The position numbers and the translations under genes are program-made. Below the pieces are notes generated by a model. That model was not told the DNA's origin. It worked only from the letters and a program-made list of their open reading frames with translations, and searched no databases. A stretch of DNA of 64,000 bases from CAYLLT01 sp964384465 (GTDB lineage: Bacteria; Planctomycetota; Phycisphaerae; UBA1845; PWPN01), in contig CAYLLT010000007.1 in assembly GCA_964384465.1 (NCBI GenBank), positions 21,698-85,697 of the forward strand, given 5' to 3'. Below are positions 7,493-14,742 of this stretch, in pieces (the stretch's first letter is position 1; each line of letters starts with the position of its first letter).

Positions 7493-9271
7493 TGCGTCTC
7501 CGCAGAGGTACCGTGGAAAGTTTCCAGCCCGTTCCCGTAATCGATCTCGAAAGACCGCATCGTGAAGGAACCGGTCCAGCTCGGCGCAGAGCCGTTCGAG
7601 TTCAGCGGCCACCACCGCTCCGCCTTCCAGCGCCACCTCGCTCGCGGCCATCCTCATTTCGGCATGGTCCCATAGGAACACGGGCCGTCCCGCGGCAGCG
7701 GCATCCAGCGCGACTGTGCTGTAGGTGGTGACTACCGCCGCATGTTCCTGCAACTGTTTCGCGAGCGGCTGGTCGGGCGGCAGGATGCGCGACCGGATCA
7801 AATCGGAATAGTGGTCCGCCGCATCCCAGGGGTGCAACCGGATGCCGACGTTCGGACCAAACTGGCGACAGAGTGTCTCCATCAAGGCCAGGTTCGTGCG
7901 CATGAGCGCCCGGCGAAGCGAGATGGATCGGCCGGGTCCAGAGCCGCGCGGTGCGATGAGGATGCGAAGATGCCGCTGCGGCATTTCTGAGATGTCCTCA
8001 TCCATCAGCCGGGTGTTGCCGCGCCACAAGACGCATCGCTTGCGCGGGTCGGCAGACGCCTGATGCCGCTCGGCGTCCATCGGCGTAAAACCCAGAATGT
8101 GCGTGGCGGCGGTGGGGAAATAGTGAGCATCGTTGAAGCGTTCGAGCCGTGAGCCCGGCGGCCAGGTGGAGTGCTTGATGCCGACGGAGGGGATGCCCAG
8201 ATGCCGGGCGGCGTAGTGGCCGCAGTAGGGGGCCCAGTCCTTCTCGGCGGGAGCGATGACCAGCCGTGCGCCCGCCTGCTGTAGCCGCTCCGTCAGGACG
8301 CGATGCATGGCGACCAGCTTCGGGGCCCATCGCGGCCAGTCAACGAGCTTGACCGCCGCTTCTGCCAAAACGCCGCGCAGCGGAGCATACGCGCCGGCAT
8401 GTGCCGCCTCGATGCACCAGCGATGCACCTGATGCTGAATGGGCTGTACTCCGGTGGCGGGTGGCGGGTATTCCAGGTGCTCGCATGGGATATCGCACCG
8501 CGCGACGAGATCTTCCAAAGCAGGCGATCGGCGATGCACCCACAGGCTACAGCGGGCGCCAGCTTCGACCAGCGCTTCGATCGGAAATGAGCGAAGCAGC
8601 CGATCGTCCACCCACCCTGCGGCGAGGATGACGATGTCAGCGGAATGGGCACGCTCCTGCGCCGACCTCGCCCTGATTTCACCGCCGCGCAAACCAGTCC
8701 AGAATTCGCGAAGCTGCCTGCGAATCGGCCAGTTGGCATCGCGGATGCTCGCCTGCCACAGGTGCCGGATTCGCAGGCCCGCCGCGGCGGCCAGCTTGGC
8801 TCCATACCAGTCGGTGATGACCTCAAGATTCGGATCCTGCCGCCGCAGCAGCAGGAGCACCGCGGCACTCGCCAGCAGATTCGACCAGCAGCGGATACGC
8901 GGGATGTCGCCATCGACAAGCGGCATGCCGAGATAAGCAGTCGGCGGCGGACCGCGCCAATCCCGTAGAGCATCGGCGGATGCGATCTCCATCTCGACGA
9001 GCGTGCGGAGCGGGAAAAAATCGGCCGCACACCAGTAAGGTGGGTCATGACCCACCTTACTGTCATAGACTGGCGTCTCGGCTTCAAATCGTCCGACGAT
9101 GATCGGCACATCGGGAAAAGTCTGACGCAGATAGACCAGTGTGCGTAGCGAAGGCGGCTGCCAGAGGAAAATCACGCGGCGGCGGGACAGGACGAGATCG
9201 GTCGGCACGCAACCCGCATCGAGCAGTGCCGGATCGAACAGCTCGTGTTCGGGAATCACGCGGACGCGCAC
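7364..9271 (-). CDS. capsule/surface-polysaccharide type glycosyltransferase-like protein
   Basis: 635 residues from GTG 9271. Two tandem Rossmann-like regions are suggested. The C-terminal part has IGIRLHPWDAADHYSDLI and AAVVTTYSTVALDAAAAGRPVF, similar to the C-terminal domain of KpsS/CDP-glycerol-transferase-like capsule enzymes that act on nucleotide-activated sugars or polyols. It overlaps the upstream spsG-like gene by 16 bp, so it is the last gene of the minus-strand glycan operon. A perfect 30-bp palindrome (9033-9062) lies in frame near its N-terminus. The acceptor and donor are unknown; a sialyl- or nonulosonyl-transferase role is an inference from context. Confidence 0.6.
   Translation of the reverse strand: MRVRVIPEHELFDPALLDAGCVPTDLVLSRRRVIFLWQPPSLRTLVYLRQTFPDVPIIVGRFEAETPVYDSKVGHDPPYWCAADFFPLRTLVEMEIASADALRDWRGPPPTAYLGMPLVDGDIPRIRCWSNLLASAAVLLLLRRQDPNLEVITDWYGAKLAAAAGLRIRHLWQASIRDANWPIRRQLREFWTGLRGGEIRARSAQERAHSADIVILAAGWVDDRLLRSFPIEALVEAGARCSLWVHRRSPALEDLVARCDIPCEHLEYPPPATGVQPIQHQVHRWCIEAAHAGAYAPLRGVLAEAAVKLVDWPRWAPKLVAMHRVLTERLQQAGARLVIAPAEKDWAPYCGHYAARHLGIPSVGIKHSTWPPGSRLERFNDAHYFPTAATHILGFTPMDAERHQASADPRKRCVLWRGNTRLMDEDISEMPQRHLRILIAPRGSGPGRSISLRRALMRTNLALMETLCRQFGPNVGIRLHPWDAADHYSDLIRSRILPPDQPLAKQLQEHAAVVTTYSTVALDAAAAGRPVFLWDHAEMRMAASEVALEGGAVVAAELERLCAELDRFLHDAVFRDRLRERAGNFPRYLCGDASGDVSRNLAGWLMTLAHIEHEPPGLKMSGVAGRHALQPVGQK
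9033..9062. repeat. perfect 30-bp palindrome within a coding region
   Basis: CAGTAAGGTGGGTCA is followed directly by its exact reverse complement. It encodes SKVGHDPPYW in the minus-strand gene and looks like a short mobile palindrome rather than a conserved motif. Confidence 0.85.
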
Positions 9272-10308
9272 AGCAGCGACTCCTGGTTGCGGCCGGATTC
9301 ATGAAACGAAAGGATTTCGCTCGCGATTCGCCGGGCGCCCTGGTTATCCAGCAGCGACTTGCCGCGATGGTGCATGTTCAGGAGCACGTCGCGATTCGCA
9401 TCGAGATAGCTGAGTGCGTCATTCATCGCCGGCAGCGACGCGGCGAGCGGCGCGCCGGCATACATCGCGGCACCGGCCTGCACCAGCTCCTGAATGAGAT
9501 ACTGCTGCCGCCCGTCCTCCAGCGTGATGATCGAAGGGATGCCGGCGTAAGCGGCTTCGTACGTGGTGATCCCTCCGGCCAGGATGGCGACACAGCACCC
9601 GTCCAGAATCCGCCACATGGAGGCCGCGGTCCGCGCGAGAATGATCTCGTGCCGGCCGTCGGCCTTGAGGCAATCGACCAGCCGCTGATAGGAATGCACG
9701 TACCCTTCGCCGAGAAGCACCCAGAACAGCATGTCCGCGGGGATGTTTTTGATCGATTCCAGAATCTGGAGCGTCTTGTTGGGCGCATCCGCTCCGCCCA
9801 TCGAGATGGCCACCGAGAGCGGGCTTCGCTCGACGTTTTGCGTGTACGCGCTGCTGGGAATCGGCTGACAATGCCGGCCGATGGTCGCATAGCGATAGCC
9901 GGTCCGGATCACCGGCGGGCCGCCCCGCTGAGCCAGACGTACATGGACCGGCGAGGCGGCGCGACTGAATGCCAGGTCCACGCCCTGGAGGAGGTTGAAA
10001 ACGGGACAGATGCAGACGGTCGTGCAATCCGCGCGAATGACGCGGAACACGTTTTCATCGATATCGAGCAGATCAAAGACGACGATTTCGGGGTTCGCCG
10101 TGCGGCAGAGTTCGAGTATCCCGGCATCGTCGGCGACAACCGAGTGTGGAATCCGCCCGAGCACCGTCGCCGCAATGGCGGCATCGCCGATGACGCCTAT
10201 CTCCACATCAGCCCGACCGGCCATCTCCTCCGCCACCGTCCGGCAGCGCATGAGATGACCCAGCCCGACCTCCACCGATCCTCTACAGATGAACAGCACG
10301 TTTTGCAT
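9256..10308 (-). CDS. PseG/SpsG-like nucleotide-sugar hydrolase or glycosyltransferase
   Basis: 350 residues from ATG 10308. It has the N-terminal GLGHLMRC motif of the PseG/SpsG family (GT28-like fold) and the C-terminal loop ILAGGITTYEAAYAGIPS, which corresponds to the UDP-binding region. In pseudaminic acid synthesis PseG removes UDP from the activated altrose derivative before the NeuB-type condensation; SpsG is its spore-coat counterpart. The neighbour is a NeuB/SpsE-type synthase, which supports this role. The final 16 bp overlap the downstream transferase gene. Confidence 0.8.
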   Translation of the reverse strand: MQNVLFICRGSVEVGLGHLMRCRTVAEEMAGRADVEIGVIGDAAIAATVLGRIPHSVVADDAGILELCRTANPEIVVFDLLDIDENVFRVIRADCTTVCICPVFNLLQGVDLAFSRAASPVHVRLAQRGGPPVIRTGYRYATIGRHCQPIPSSAYTQNVERSPLSVAISMGGADAPNKTLQILESIKNIPADMLFWVLLGEGYVHSYQRLVDCLKADGRHEIILARTAASMWRILDGCCVAILAGGITTYEAAYAGIPSIITLEDGRQQYLIQELVQAGAAMYAGAPLAASLPAMNDALSYLDANRDVLLNMHHRGKSLLDNQGARRIASEILSFHESGRNQESLLCASA

Positions 10309-10326
10309 CGTCTATCCGCACCTTCT

Positions 10327-10411
10327 GGAGTGCGGCGGCATCGACGCCGCTTTGGCTGATTGAGATGACTGCCCCGAAGAACCAAGGCGGCGTCTGACGC
10401 CGCCGCAGTCC
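10327..10411. repeat. intergenic inverted repeat (GCGGCG...CGCCGC type)
   Basis: GGAGTGCGGCGGCATCGACG at the left end pairs with CGTCTGACGCCGCCGCAGTC at the right. Each half is itself nearly palindromic. It fills almost all of the 113-bp gap between the spsG-like and neuB-like genes. Confidence 0.8.
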
Positions 10412-10421
10412 AAATGGACAT

Positions 10422-11441
10422 TCAGCCGCCGGGCCTGCCAGGCGCATGTTCCAGCATTTCCTGTGACAACGCCTCGTATTGATGGATCAACCGGTTCGCC
10501 CTGTGTCCCAACACCGCCAGCAGCTCGTTCGGCGTAAACGGCCCCTCCGGCCGGACGATGAGTACATCGCTTTCTGCCAGGGTTTCGCCCGCGCGAATCT
10601 CACGAGCGGCATACAAAGCTCGCCGGGCACGCTGCCTCACCATCCGCTCCGCTTCGCCCACTTTATCACTGGCCGGCTGACAGGCCTCGAATGCGGCGGC
10701 TACATCGTTGGCATACGCCGCCAGCATCGCCGGCTCCATCGCATAGGCGTGATCGAAGCCGGCGGAGCGGCGGTCGAGTGTCAGATGCTTTTCGATCCAG
10801 GTCACACCCTTCGCGATGGCGATCGCGGCGGCCAGACTGCTTTCGGTGTGATCGGAGAGGCCCACCGGCAGGCCGAAAGCCGACCGCAGCGTGTCGATGA
10901 ACGCCAGATTCATCTGCTGCGTCGGGCAGGGGTACACCGACACGCAGTGCATCAGGACAATGTCCCTTTGACCGGCGGTCTGCAAATCCCGCACCGCGAT
11001 TTCGATCTCTTCCAGGCCCGACATCCCAGTGGAAAGAACGATTAAACGGCCGCATTCGGCCGCCGCCCTCAGCAGCGGCGAGTTGTTGAGATCGCATGAA
11101 GCGATCTTGATGTAAGGAGCGTCCAGTTCGTCCAGCAGTTCGATGCCACGGCGATCGAAGACGGATGCGCTGAACGGGATGCCGCGCTCGCGGCAATAAC
11201 CGGCCAGCTCGCGGAATTGGCCCGGCGAGAGAGCGGTTTCGGCCCGTTTCTGAAACACTTCCGACTCGCGGTAGCGCCCATTCTCATAAAACTTCGGCAG
11301 GTACAGCCCTTCGGGGAAGATCATCTGGAATTTCACCGAGTCCGCACCCGCCTGCACCGCGGCATCGATCAGCGCGCGGCCCGTGCGGATGCTGCCGTTG
11401 TGGTTGGTGCCGGCTTCGGCGATGAGATGCGGTCCACTCAT
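10422..11441 (-). CDS. NeuB/SpsE-type N-acetylneuraminate (nonulosonate) synthase
   Basis: 339 residues. The TIM-barrel NeuB domain begins IAEAGTNHNGSIRTGRALI and contains SVKFQMIFPE, SASVFDRRGIELLDE, YIKIASCDLNN, LSTGMSGLEEI, GLSDHTESSLAAAIA and WIEKHLTLDR, all typical of sialic, legionaminic or pseudaminic acid synthases that condense phosphoenolpyruvate with a six-carbon amino sugar. Residues about 285-339 form the SAF (antifreeze-like) domain (AAREIRAGETLAESDVLIVRPEG). It lies between a pyruvyltransferase and a PseG-like gene. Which nonulosonate is made cannot be told, because the early enzymes are not in the window. Confidence 0.9.
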   Translation of the reverse strand: MSGPHLIAEAGTNHNGSIRTGRALIDAAVQAGADSVKFQMIFPEGLYLPKFYENGRYRESEVFQKRAETALSPGQFRELAGYCRERGIPFSASVFDRRGIELLDELDAPYIKIASCDLNNSPLLRAAAECGRLIVLSTGMSGLEEIEIAVRDLQTAGQRDIVLMHCVSVYPCPTQQMNLAFIDTLRSAFGLPVGLSDHTESSLAAAIAIAKGVTWIEKHLTLDRRSAGFDHAYAMEPAMLAAYANDVAAAFEACQPASDKVGEAERMVRQRARRALYAAREIRAGETLAESDVLIVRPEGPFTPNELLAVLGHRANRLIHQYEALSQEMLEHAPGRPGG

Positions 11442-11481
11442 TTTTTAGGGTCCAAAGCGATGGTTGCCATGCCCCCATCCG

Positions 11482-11536
11482 AGCCGCGACCGTGAGGGAG
11501 CGGTGCTCTGCGCCCCGCTTCCTTACGGGCGCGGCT
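11482..11536. repeat. inverted repeat, AGCCGCGACCGTAAGGGAGC family (intergenic)
   Basis: Arms 11482-11503 and 11515-11536. It is the same family as the coding-region copies at 6341 and 35122. It lies in the 126-bp gap between the pyruvyltransferase and neuB-like genes. Confidence 0.9.
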
Positions 11537-11567
11537 CTGAAGGACATTCTCACACGCCTGCTCAGAT

Positions 11568-12644
11568 TCAAACCGGCTGTGCTTGCGCGAGCACATCCGT
11601 TGCGAAATTCTTGAATGCGGTCATCGTCGTCTGCCGCAACATCTCCCAGCGCGGCCGGGTCTGCTCACGCAGCTTCGGCAATTCCTCCAGCCGGTTCAGC
11701 CGGTTCGCCACTTCCGCGACCATTCGCCGGCAGACCATCATGTTGATGTCCCAGCCGGACATTCCGATGGTGTGCATCAGGCTGGTTGCGCGTTCGTCGT
11801 AACTGATGCCGACCGTCGGCGTGCCGAACGAAAGGCACGGCAGCACGGCATGGAGTCGATACCCGATGTTCAGTTTGCACGACCGCAGCCAGCCCAGATA
11901 CGTGAACGCGTCATCCGTGTGCAGATACTCCAGCGCGTCGAACGACGCGGCGAACGGAATATCGCGATGATCGTGACAGAGCAGTTTGATGTCGTGATGG
12001 CCGCTGCGGTGGAGCAGGTCGATGATGCCCAGAATGTCGCTGCGGACGCGGGCCTGATCGCGCAGCGGGATGTTCATCAGTTCCGGCGTGCGAATCGAGA
12101 ACAGCACGGCGGGCGTTGACGTAAACAGCGGAATGCGCGGGAGCATCTGATCGAGAAACAGCGTCGGGCACCCGCCGACCCGCACTTTTGTGCAGCCCAG
12201 TTCCTGAAGCTGTTTGGCCGTGGCGTCGTCGCGAGCCAGCGAGTAAGACGCTTTCTCGTTGAGCAGTTGGATAAGCCCCCGGTCCATGGCGTCCGTGCGG
12301 GTCACCAGCTCGCCGCGTCGGTTGTAAATGCGGCCGCTGGACAAGCTGAAGAGAAACAGCGGCACCTCCAGCGCCTCCAGGGCCGCCGGGCTGACCTGAA
12401 GCTCGCCGTTCTCGTACAGATTGCCGCCGCCCACGATCACGCCGTGGCCGTATTGATTGATCTCGTGAATAGTCCGCGGCGTCAGGCCGGCCTTGCCGTG
12501 AGTTTCATAGCGCGACGTGGCCGGAAGCGAGATGACGTTCACCTGCGAGCCGAAGCCGGCCTGGAGGAACGCCAGCGTGCCCTGGTAGATGACATCGTTT
12601 CCGATGTTGAAGCCTTTGGGCCGGATGCAGAAGATGTTGACCAT
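11568..12644 (-). CDS. polysaccharide pyruvyl transferase family protein
   Basis: 358 residues from ATG 12644. The family signature is clear: FNIGNDVIYQGTLAFL near the N-terminus, GVIVGGGNLYENG, and the C-terminal ligand-binding stretch YRLHAVLPCLSFGTPTVGIS. Relatives (CsaB, WcaK, PssM type) transfer pyruvate from phosphoenolpyruvate to a sugar, making an acidic ketal on a surface polysaccharide. Its start is 2 bp from the stop codon of the cytidylyltransferase gene, which implies translational coupling. Confidence 0.88.
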   Translation of the reverse strand: MVNIFCIRPKGFNIGNDVIYQGTLAFLQAGFGSQVNVISLPATSRYETHGKAGLTPRTIHEINQYGHGVIVGGGNLYENGELQVSPAALEALEVPLFLFSLSSGRIYNRRGELVTRTDAMDRGLIQLLNEKASYSLARDDATAKQLQELGCTKVRVGGCPTLFLDQMLPRIPLFTSTPAVLFSIRTPELMNIPLRDQARVRSDILGIIDLLHRSGHHDIKLLCHDHRDIPFAASFDALEYLHTDDAFTYLGWLRSCKLNIGYRLHAVLPCLSFGTPTVGISYDERATSLMHTIGMSGWDINMMVCRRMVAEVANRLNRLEELPKLREQTRPRWEMLRQTTMTAFKNFATDVLAQAQPV

Positions 12645-12646
12645 GC

Positions 12647-13357
12647 TCAGTCCGCCCCGACGGTTTGCGTGGTCCCGGCCTCACGATAGGCGGCGATGAT
12701 GTCCGCCAGGTCGGCGGAGTCGAATCCCTCGCCCAGTTGCCTGACCACGAGCGAGAGCCGCTCCAGATCGTCCTCGTCATCGACTGTCAACCGTACGTCA
12801 GTGAGATCCTCCACCGGCAGCCTGAGATTGAGGTATCGAAACTCGTCGAGATGCCGGTAGAACCAGGCGCTGACGTGTTCAAAATCCTCCGGCCGCTCCA
12901 TCCGCTCATATCCTCGCCGGAAAGCATCGGTTCGGAAGACTTCCACCGCCACGCCATACGGATAGCTGCGCGGGCACAGATTGGTCACCAGGTCATATCC
13001 CCGGCGGTGAATCTCCCGCATCCCGGCGGCGATCAGCACGGGGCATAGAAACGGGCTGTCGCCGTTGAGACGGGCAAAATACGCCCAGCCGCGGGATTCC
13101 GCACAATCCAGCACGCGCCGGGCGACATTCTGAAGCGATCCCCGCCACACCGGCACGTCGAGCGAGCGGCAGTGCTCGACCAGCGGTGCATCCGATGGGT
13201 CCTCGGAAGTCGCCACCACCACATCCACGCCGGGTCTGATTCGCCGGGCGCGGTCGATCACGCGATCAATCAGGGGTTTTCCCGCCAGATGGCGGAGCAT
13301 CTTGCCCGGCAATCGCCGCGAGCTCATGCGGGCCAGGATGACGGCTCCCATTTTCAT
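12647..13357 (-). CDS. SpsF/NeuA-type cytidylyltransferase (CMP-sugar synthetase)
   Basis: 236 residues. The open frame runs back to 13708, but that part covers a repeat element; ATG 13357 gives MKMGAVILARMSSRRLPGKM, the expected nucleotide-binding start with an R-x-x-S-x-R-L-P-G-K motif. Further motifs are FARLNGDSPFLCP and VRLTVDDEDD. The enzyme would activate the nonulosonate or related acid with CTP. It is the first gene of the minus-strand glycan operon, and its stop codon is 2 bp from the next start. Confidence 0.85.
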   Translation of the reverse strand: MKMGAVILARMSSRRLPGKMLRHLAGKPLIDRVIDRARRIRPGVDVVVATSEDPSDAPLVEHCRSLDVPVWRGSLQNVARRVLDCAESRGWAYFARLNGDSPFLCPVLIAAGMREIHRRGYDLVTNLCPRSYPYGVAVEVFRTDAFRRGYERMERPEDFEHVSAWFYRHLDEFRYLNLRLPVEDLTDVRLTVDDEDDLERLSLVVRQLGEGFDSADLADIIAAYREAGTTQTVGAD

Positions 13358-13488
13358 TGCCGGACATCTCACTCGTTTTTTAACGGCCCCGCCGGGCGGC
13401 TCGGTATCGTTTGCTGTATGAATATCGGCGTAAACACGTGCGTCTTTGCACTGAAAGGAGAGCCGAACGACGTGCCAAAAGCGTGATA

Positions 13489-13628
13489 AACCGCCAAGCC
13501 GCCAAGGCGCCAAGAGAGAGAACGAGAGATGGAGAGAAAGAGAAAATTGAGAGAAAACATCCGGCGCAATTGTCTCTCCATCTCTCTGTCTCTCATTCTT
13601 TCCATCTTCCCCGGGCGTCTTGGCGGTT
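13489..13628. repeat. long inverted repeat with AACCGCCAAG ends and purine/pyrimidine-rich arms
   Basis: The ends AACCGCCAAG (13489) and CTTGGCGGTT (13628) are reverse complements. Inside, an AGAGAGA-rich left arm can pair with a TCTCTC-rich right arm, so the whole 140 bp can fold as one long hairpin. It is intergenic, upstream of the microprotein promoter. Confidence 0.75.
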
Positions 13629-13681
13629 GAAATACATTTCACAGGCGAGGAGAGAAAAATGAAGAAGATGGCAAAAAGGTG

Positions 13682-13709
13682 TTGACTCGGCATCCAGAAG
13701 CGGTACACT
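13682..13709 (+). promoter_or_regulatory. promoter of the 16-residue microprotein gene
   Basis: TTGACT (13682-13687) and TACACT (13704-13709) are 16 bases apart. A start near 13716 gives a leader of about 50 bases that contains a CCCGC...GCGGG stem (13720-13738) and ends in an AGGAG ribosome site. Confidence 0.6.
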
Positions 13710-13766
13710 TTTTAACAATCCCGCACGCGTCACGCGGGAAAGTTACTCCTTTTAGGAGATCGTTTC

Positions 13767-13817
13767 ATGGCTAAGAAGAAGAAAGCCGGAAAGAAAGCCA
13801 GCCGCAAGAAGAAGTAA
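13767..13817 (+). CDS. 16-residue lysine-rich microprotein (MAKKKKAGKKASRKKK)
   Basis: A complete 17-codon reading frame: ATG 13767, TAA 13815-13817. The peptide is MAKKKKAGKKASRKKK, 11 of 16 residues Lys or Arg, with no acidic residue. Support is unusually good for so short a frame: AGGAG ends 9 bases before the ATG, a sigma70-like promoter lies at 13682, and a strong intrinsic terminator starts 19 bases after the stop codon, so it forms its own monocistronic unit. The composition resembles basic tails of histone-H1-like or ribosomal proteins, so a nucleic-acid-binding role is possible. I know of no assigned function. The transcript could also act as a small RNA. Confidence 0.7.
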   Translation: MAKKKKAGKKASRKKK

Positions 13818-13835
13818 TCTTGCTTCTGGTATACG

Positions 13836-13876
13836 AGCGGACGTCCTGCTCATCGAGCCGGACGTCCGCTTGTTTT
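13836..13876 (+). terminator. intrinsic terminator after the microprotein gene
   Basis: AGCGGACGTCC (13836-13846) pairs exactly with GGACGTCCGCT (13860-13870) and is followed by TGTTTTTT. It ends the microprotein transcript and lies just before the convergent end of the dtxR-like gene. Confidence 0.85.
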
Positions 13877-13914
13877 TTACGCCGCCGCCATTCGCCGCGT
13901 GCAATCGGCCGGCA

Positions 13915-14571
13915 TCACTCCCTTCGCGTAACGAGGATTCGCCGGGCGGCTTCGGCGCCGATCATGACCTTCCGCCGGCCGGCACGGATGGTGATCGGGC
14001 CATCGAACGGCGCCTTCTCGATGATCCGGAAGGAACTCCCGATCTTGAGGCCGATCCCGCTCAGGTAGCGCAGGAACTCCGGATCGCTGTCCGAGACGTG
14101 GAGGATTTTACCGTATTCGCCCGGGCTACAGTCGCCCAGCGCGCTGCCGCTGAGCGGCTCAAACGTTCCATCCACCCGCGGGATGGGGGCCCCGTGCGGG
14201 TCGAACTCCGGCTGGCCCAGGAAGCTGAAGATGCGTTCGATCAGCTTGTCGCTCACCGCGTGCTCCAGCACCTCCGCATCGTCGTGAACCTCATCCCAAT
14301 CCAGGCCGAGCGTTTTGTGCAGAAACGCTTCGATCAGGCGGTGCCGGCGGATCATGGTGAGGGCGATCCGCCGGCCTTTATCGGTCAGCTTCACGCCGTA
14401 ATATGGCTTGTGTTTCAAATAATTCTCGGCGGCCAGATGCTTGATCATGCCGGTGACGGAGGCCATCCGCACGCCGAGCTGCTCGGCGATGCGCTGCGTG
14501 GTGGCCCGCTCGTCGTCGGCTTCGAGCCGGTAGATGACCTTGATGTAGTCCTCGATCGACGTGCTGAGCAT
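13915..14571 (-). CDS. DtxR/MntR-family metal-dependent transcription regulator
   Basis: 218 residues from ATG 14571; the frame is open to TTG 14640, but MLSTSIEDYIKVIYRLE is the typical start. There is a winged helix at about 1-70 (TTQRIAEQLGVRMASVTGMIKHLA), a dimerisation and metal-binding region at about 70-145 (RRHRLIEAFL, WDEVHDDAEVLEHAVSDKLIERI), and a C-terminal FeoA/SH3-like domain (LRYLSGIGLKIGSSF). By family it represses metal uptake when Mn(II) or Fe(II) is bound. It is divergent from an Nramp transporter and shares a control region with symmetric AT-rich boxes, so a manganese-sensing MntR role is the best guess. Confidence 0.88.
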   Translation of the reverse strand: MLSTSIEDYIKVIYRLEADDERATTQRIAEQLGVRMASVTGMIKHLAAENYLKHKPYYGVKLTDKGRRIALTMIRRHRLIEAFLHKTLGLDWDEVHDDAEVLEHAVSDKLIERIFSFLGQPEFDPHGAPIPRVDGTFEPLSGSALGDCSPGEYGKILHVSDSDPEFLRYLSGIGLKIGSSFRIIEKAPFDGPITIRAGRRKVMIGAEAARRILVTRRE

Positions 14572-14640
14572 ATCCGGCTCCGGCCGCGCCTGGGGAGAAA
14601 CGGGGATGGTGTCCGAAATGCCCCTCTCCCGCAAGGCCAA

Positions 14641-14708
14641 TTAAAAATTAGGTTGACCAAATTTTTAAGTTGACACTACTGCGATATTATTTATAATACT
14701 TAAAAATT
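14641..14708. promoter_or_regulatory. candidate MntR/DtxR operators flanking the mntH promoter
   Basis: TTAAAAATT-A-GGTT-GACC-A-AATTTTTAA at 14641-14668 is a near-perfect palindrome. A second inverted pair, AATTTTTAAGT (14660-14670) and ACTTAAAAATT (14698-14708), brackets a promoter: TTGACA at 14670-14675, 16 bases, TATAAT at 14692-14697. Repressor binding at these boxes would cover both promoter elements of the Nramp gene and lie upstream of the regulator gene. Confidence 0.7.
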
Positions 14709-14742
14709 GAGCCAGGGTCACCCGATATGAACAGGTAGGTCC

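Noticed and set aside
9139..10359. 406-codon plus-strand frame
   Set aside because: It is antisense across the spsG-like and capsule-transferase genes, and its composition (Arg/His/Gln-rich) has no family pattern.
13660..13686. Eight-codon frame MKKMAKRC with a GAGGAGA site just before the microprotein promoter
   Set aside because: Too short to support, and it ends inside the -35 box of the next gene; no terminator or promoter of its own.
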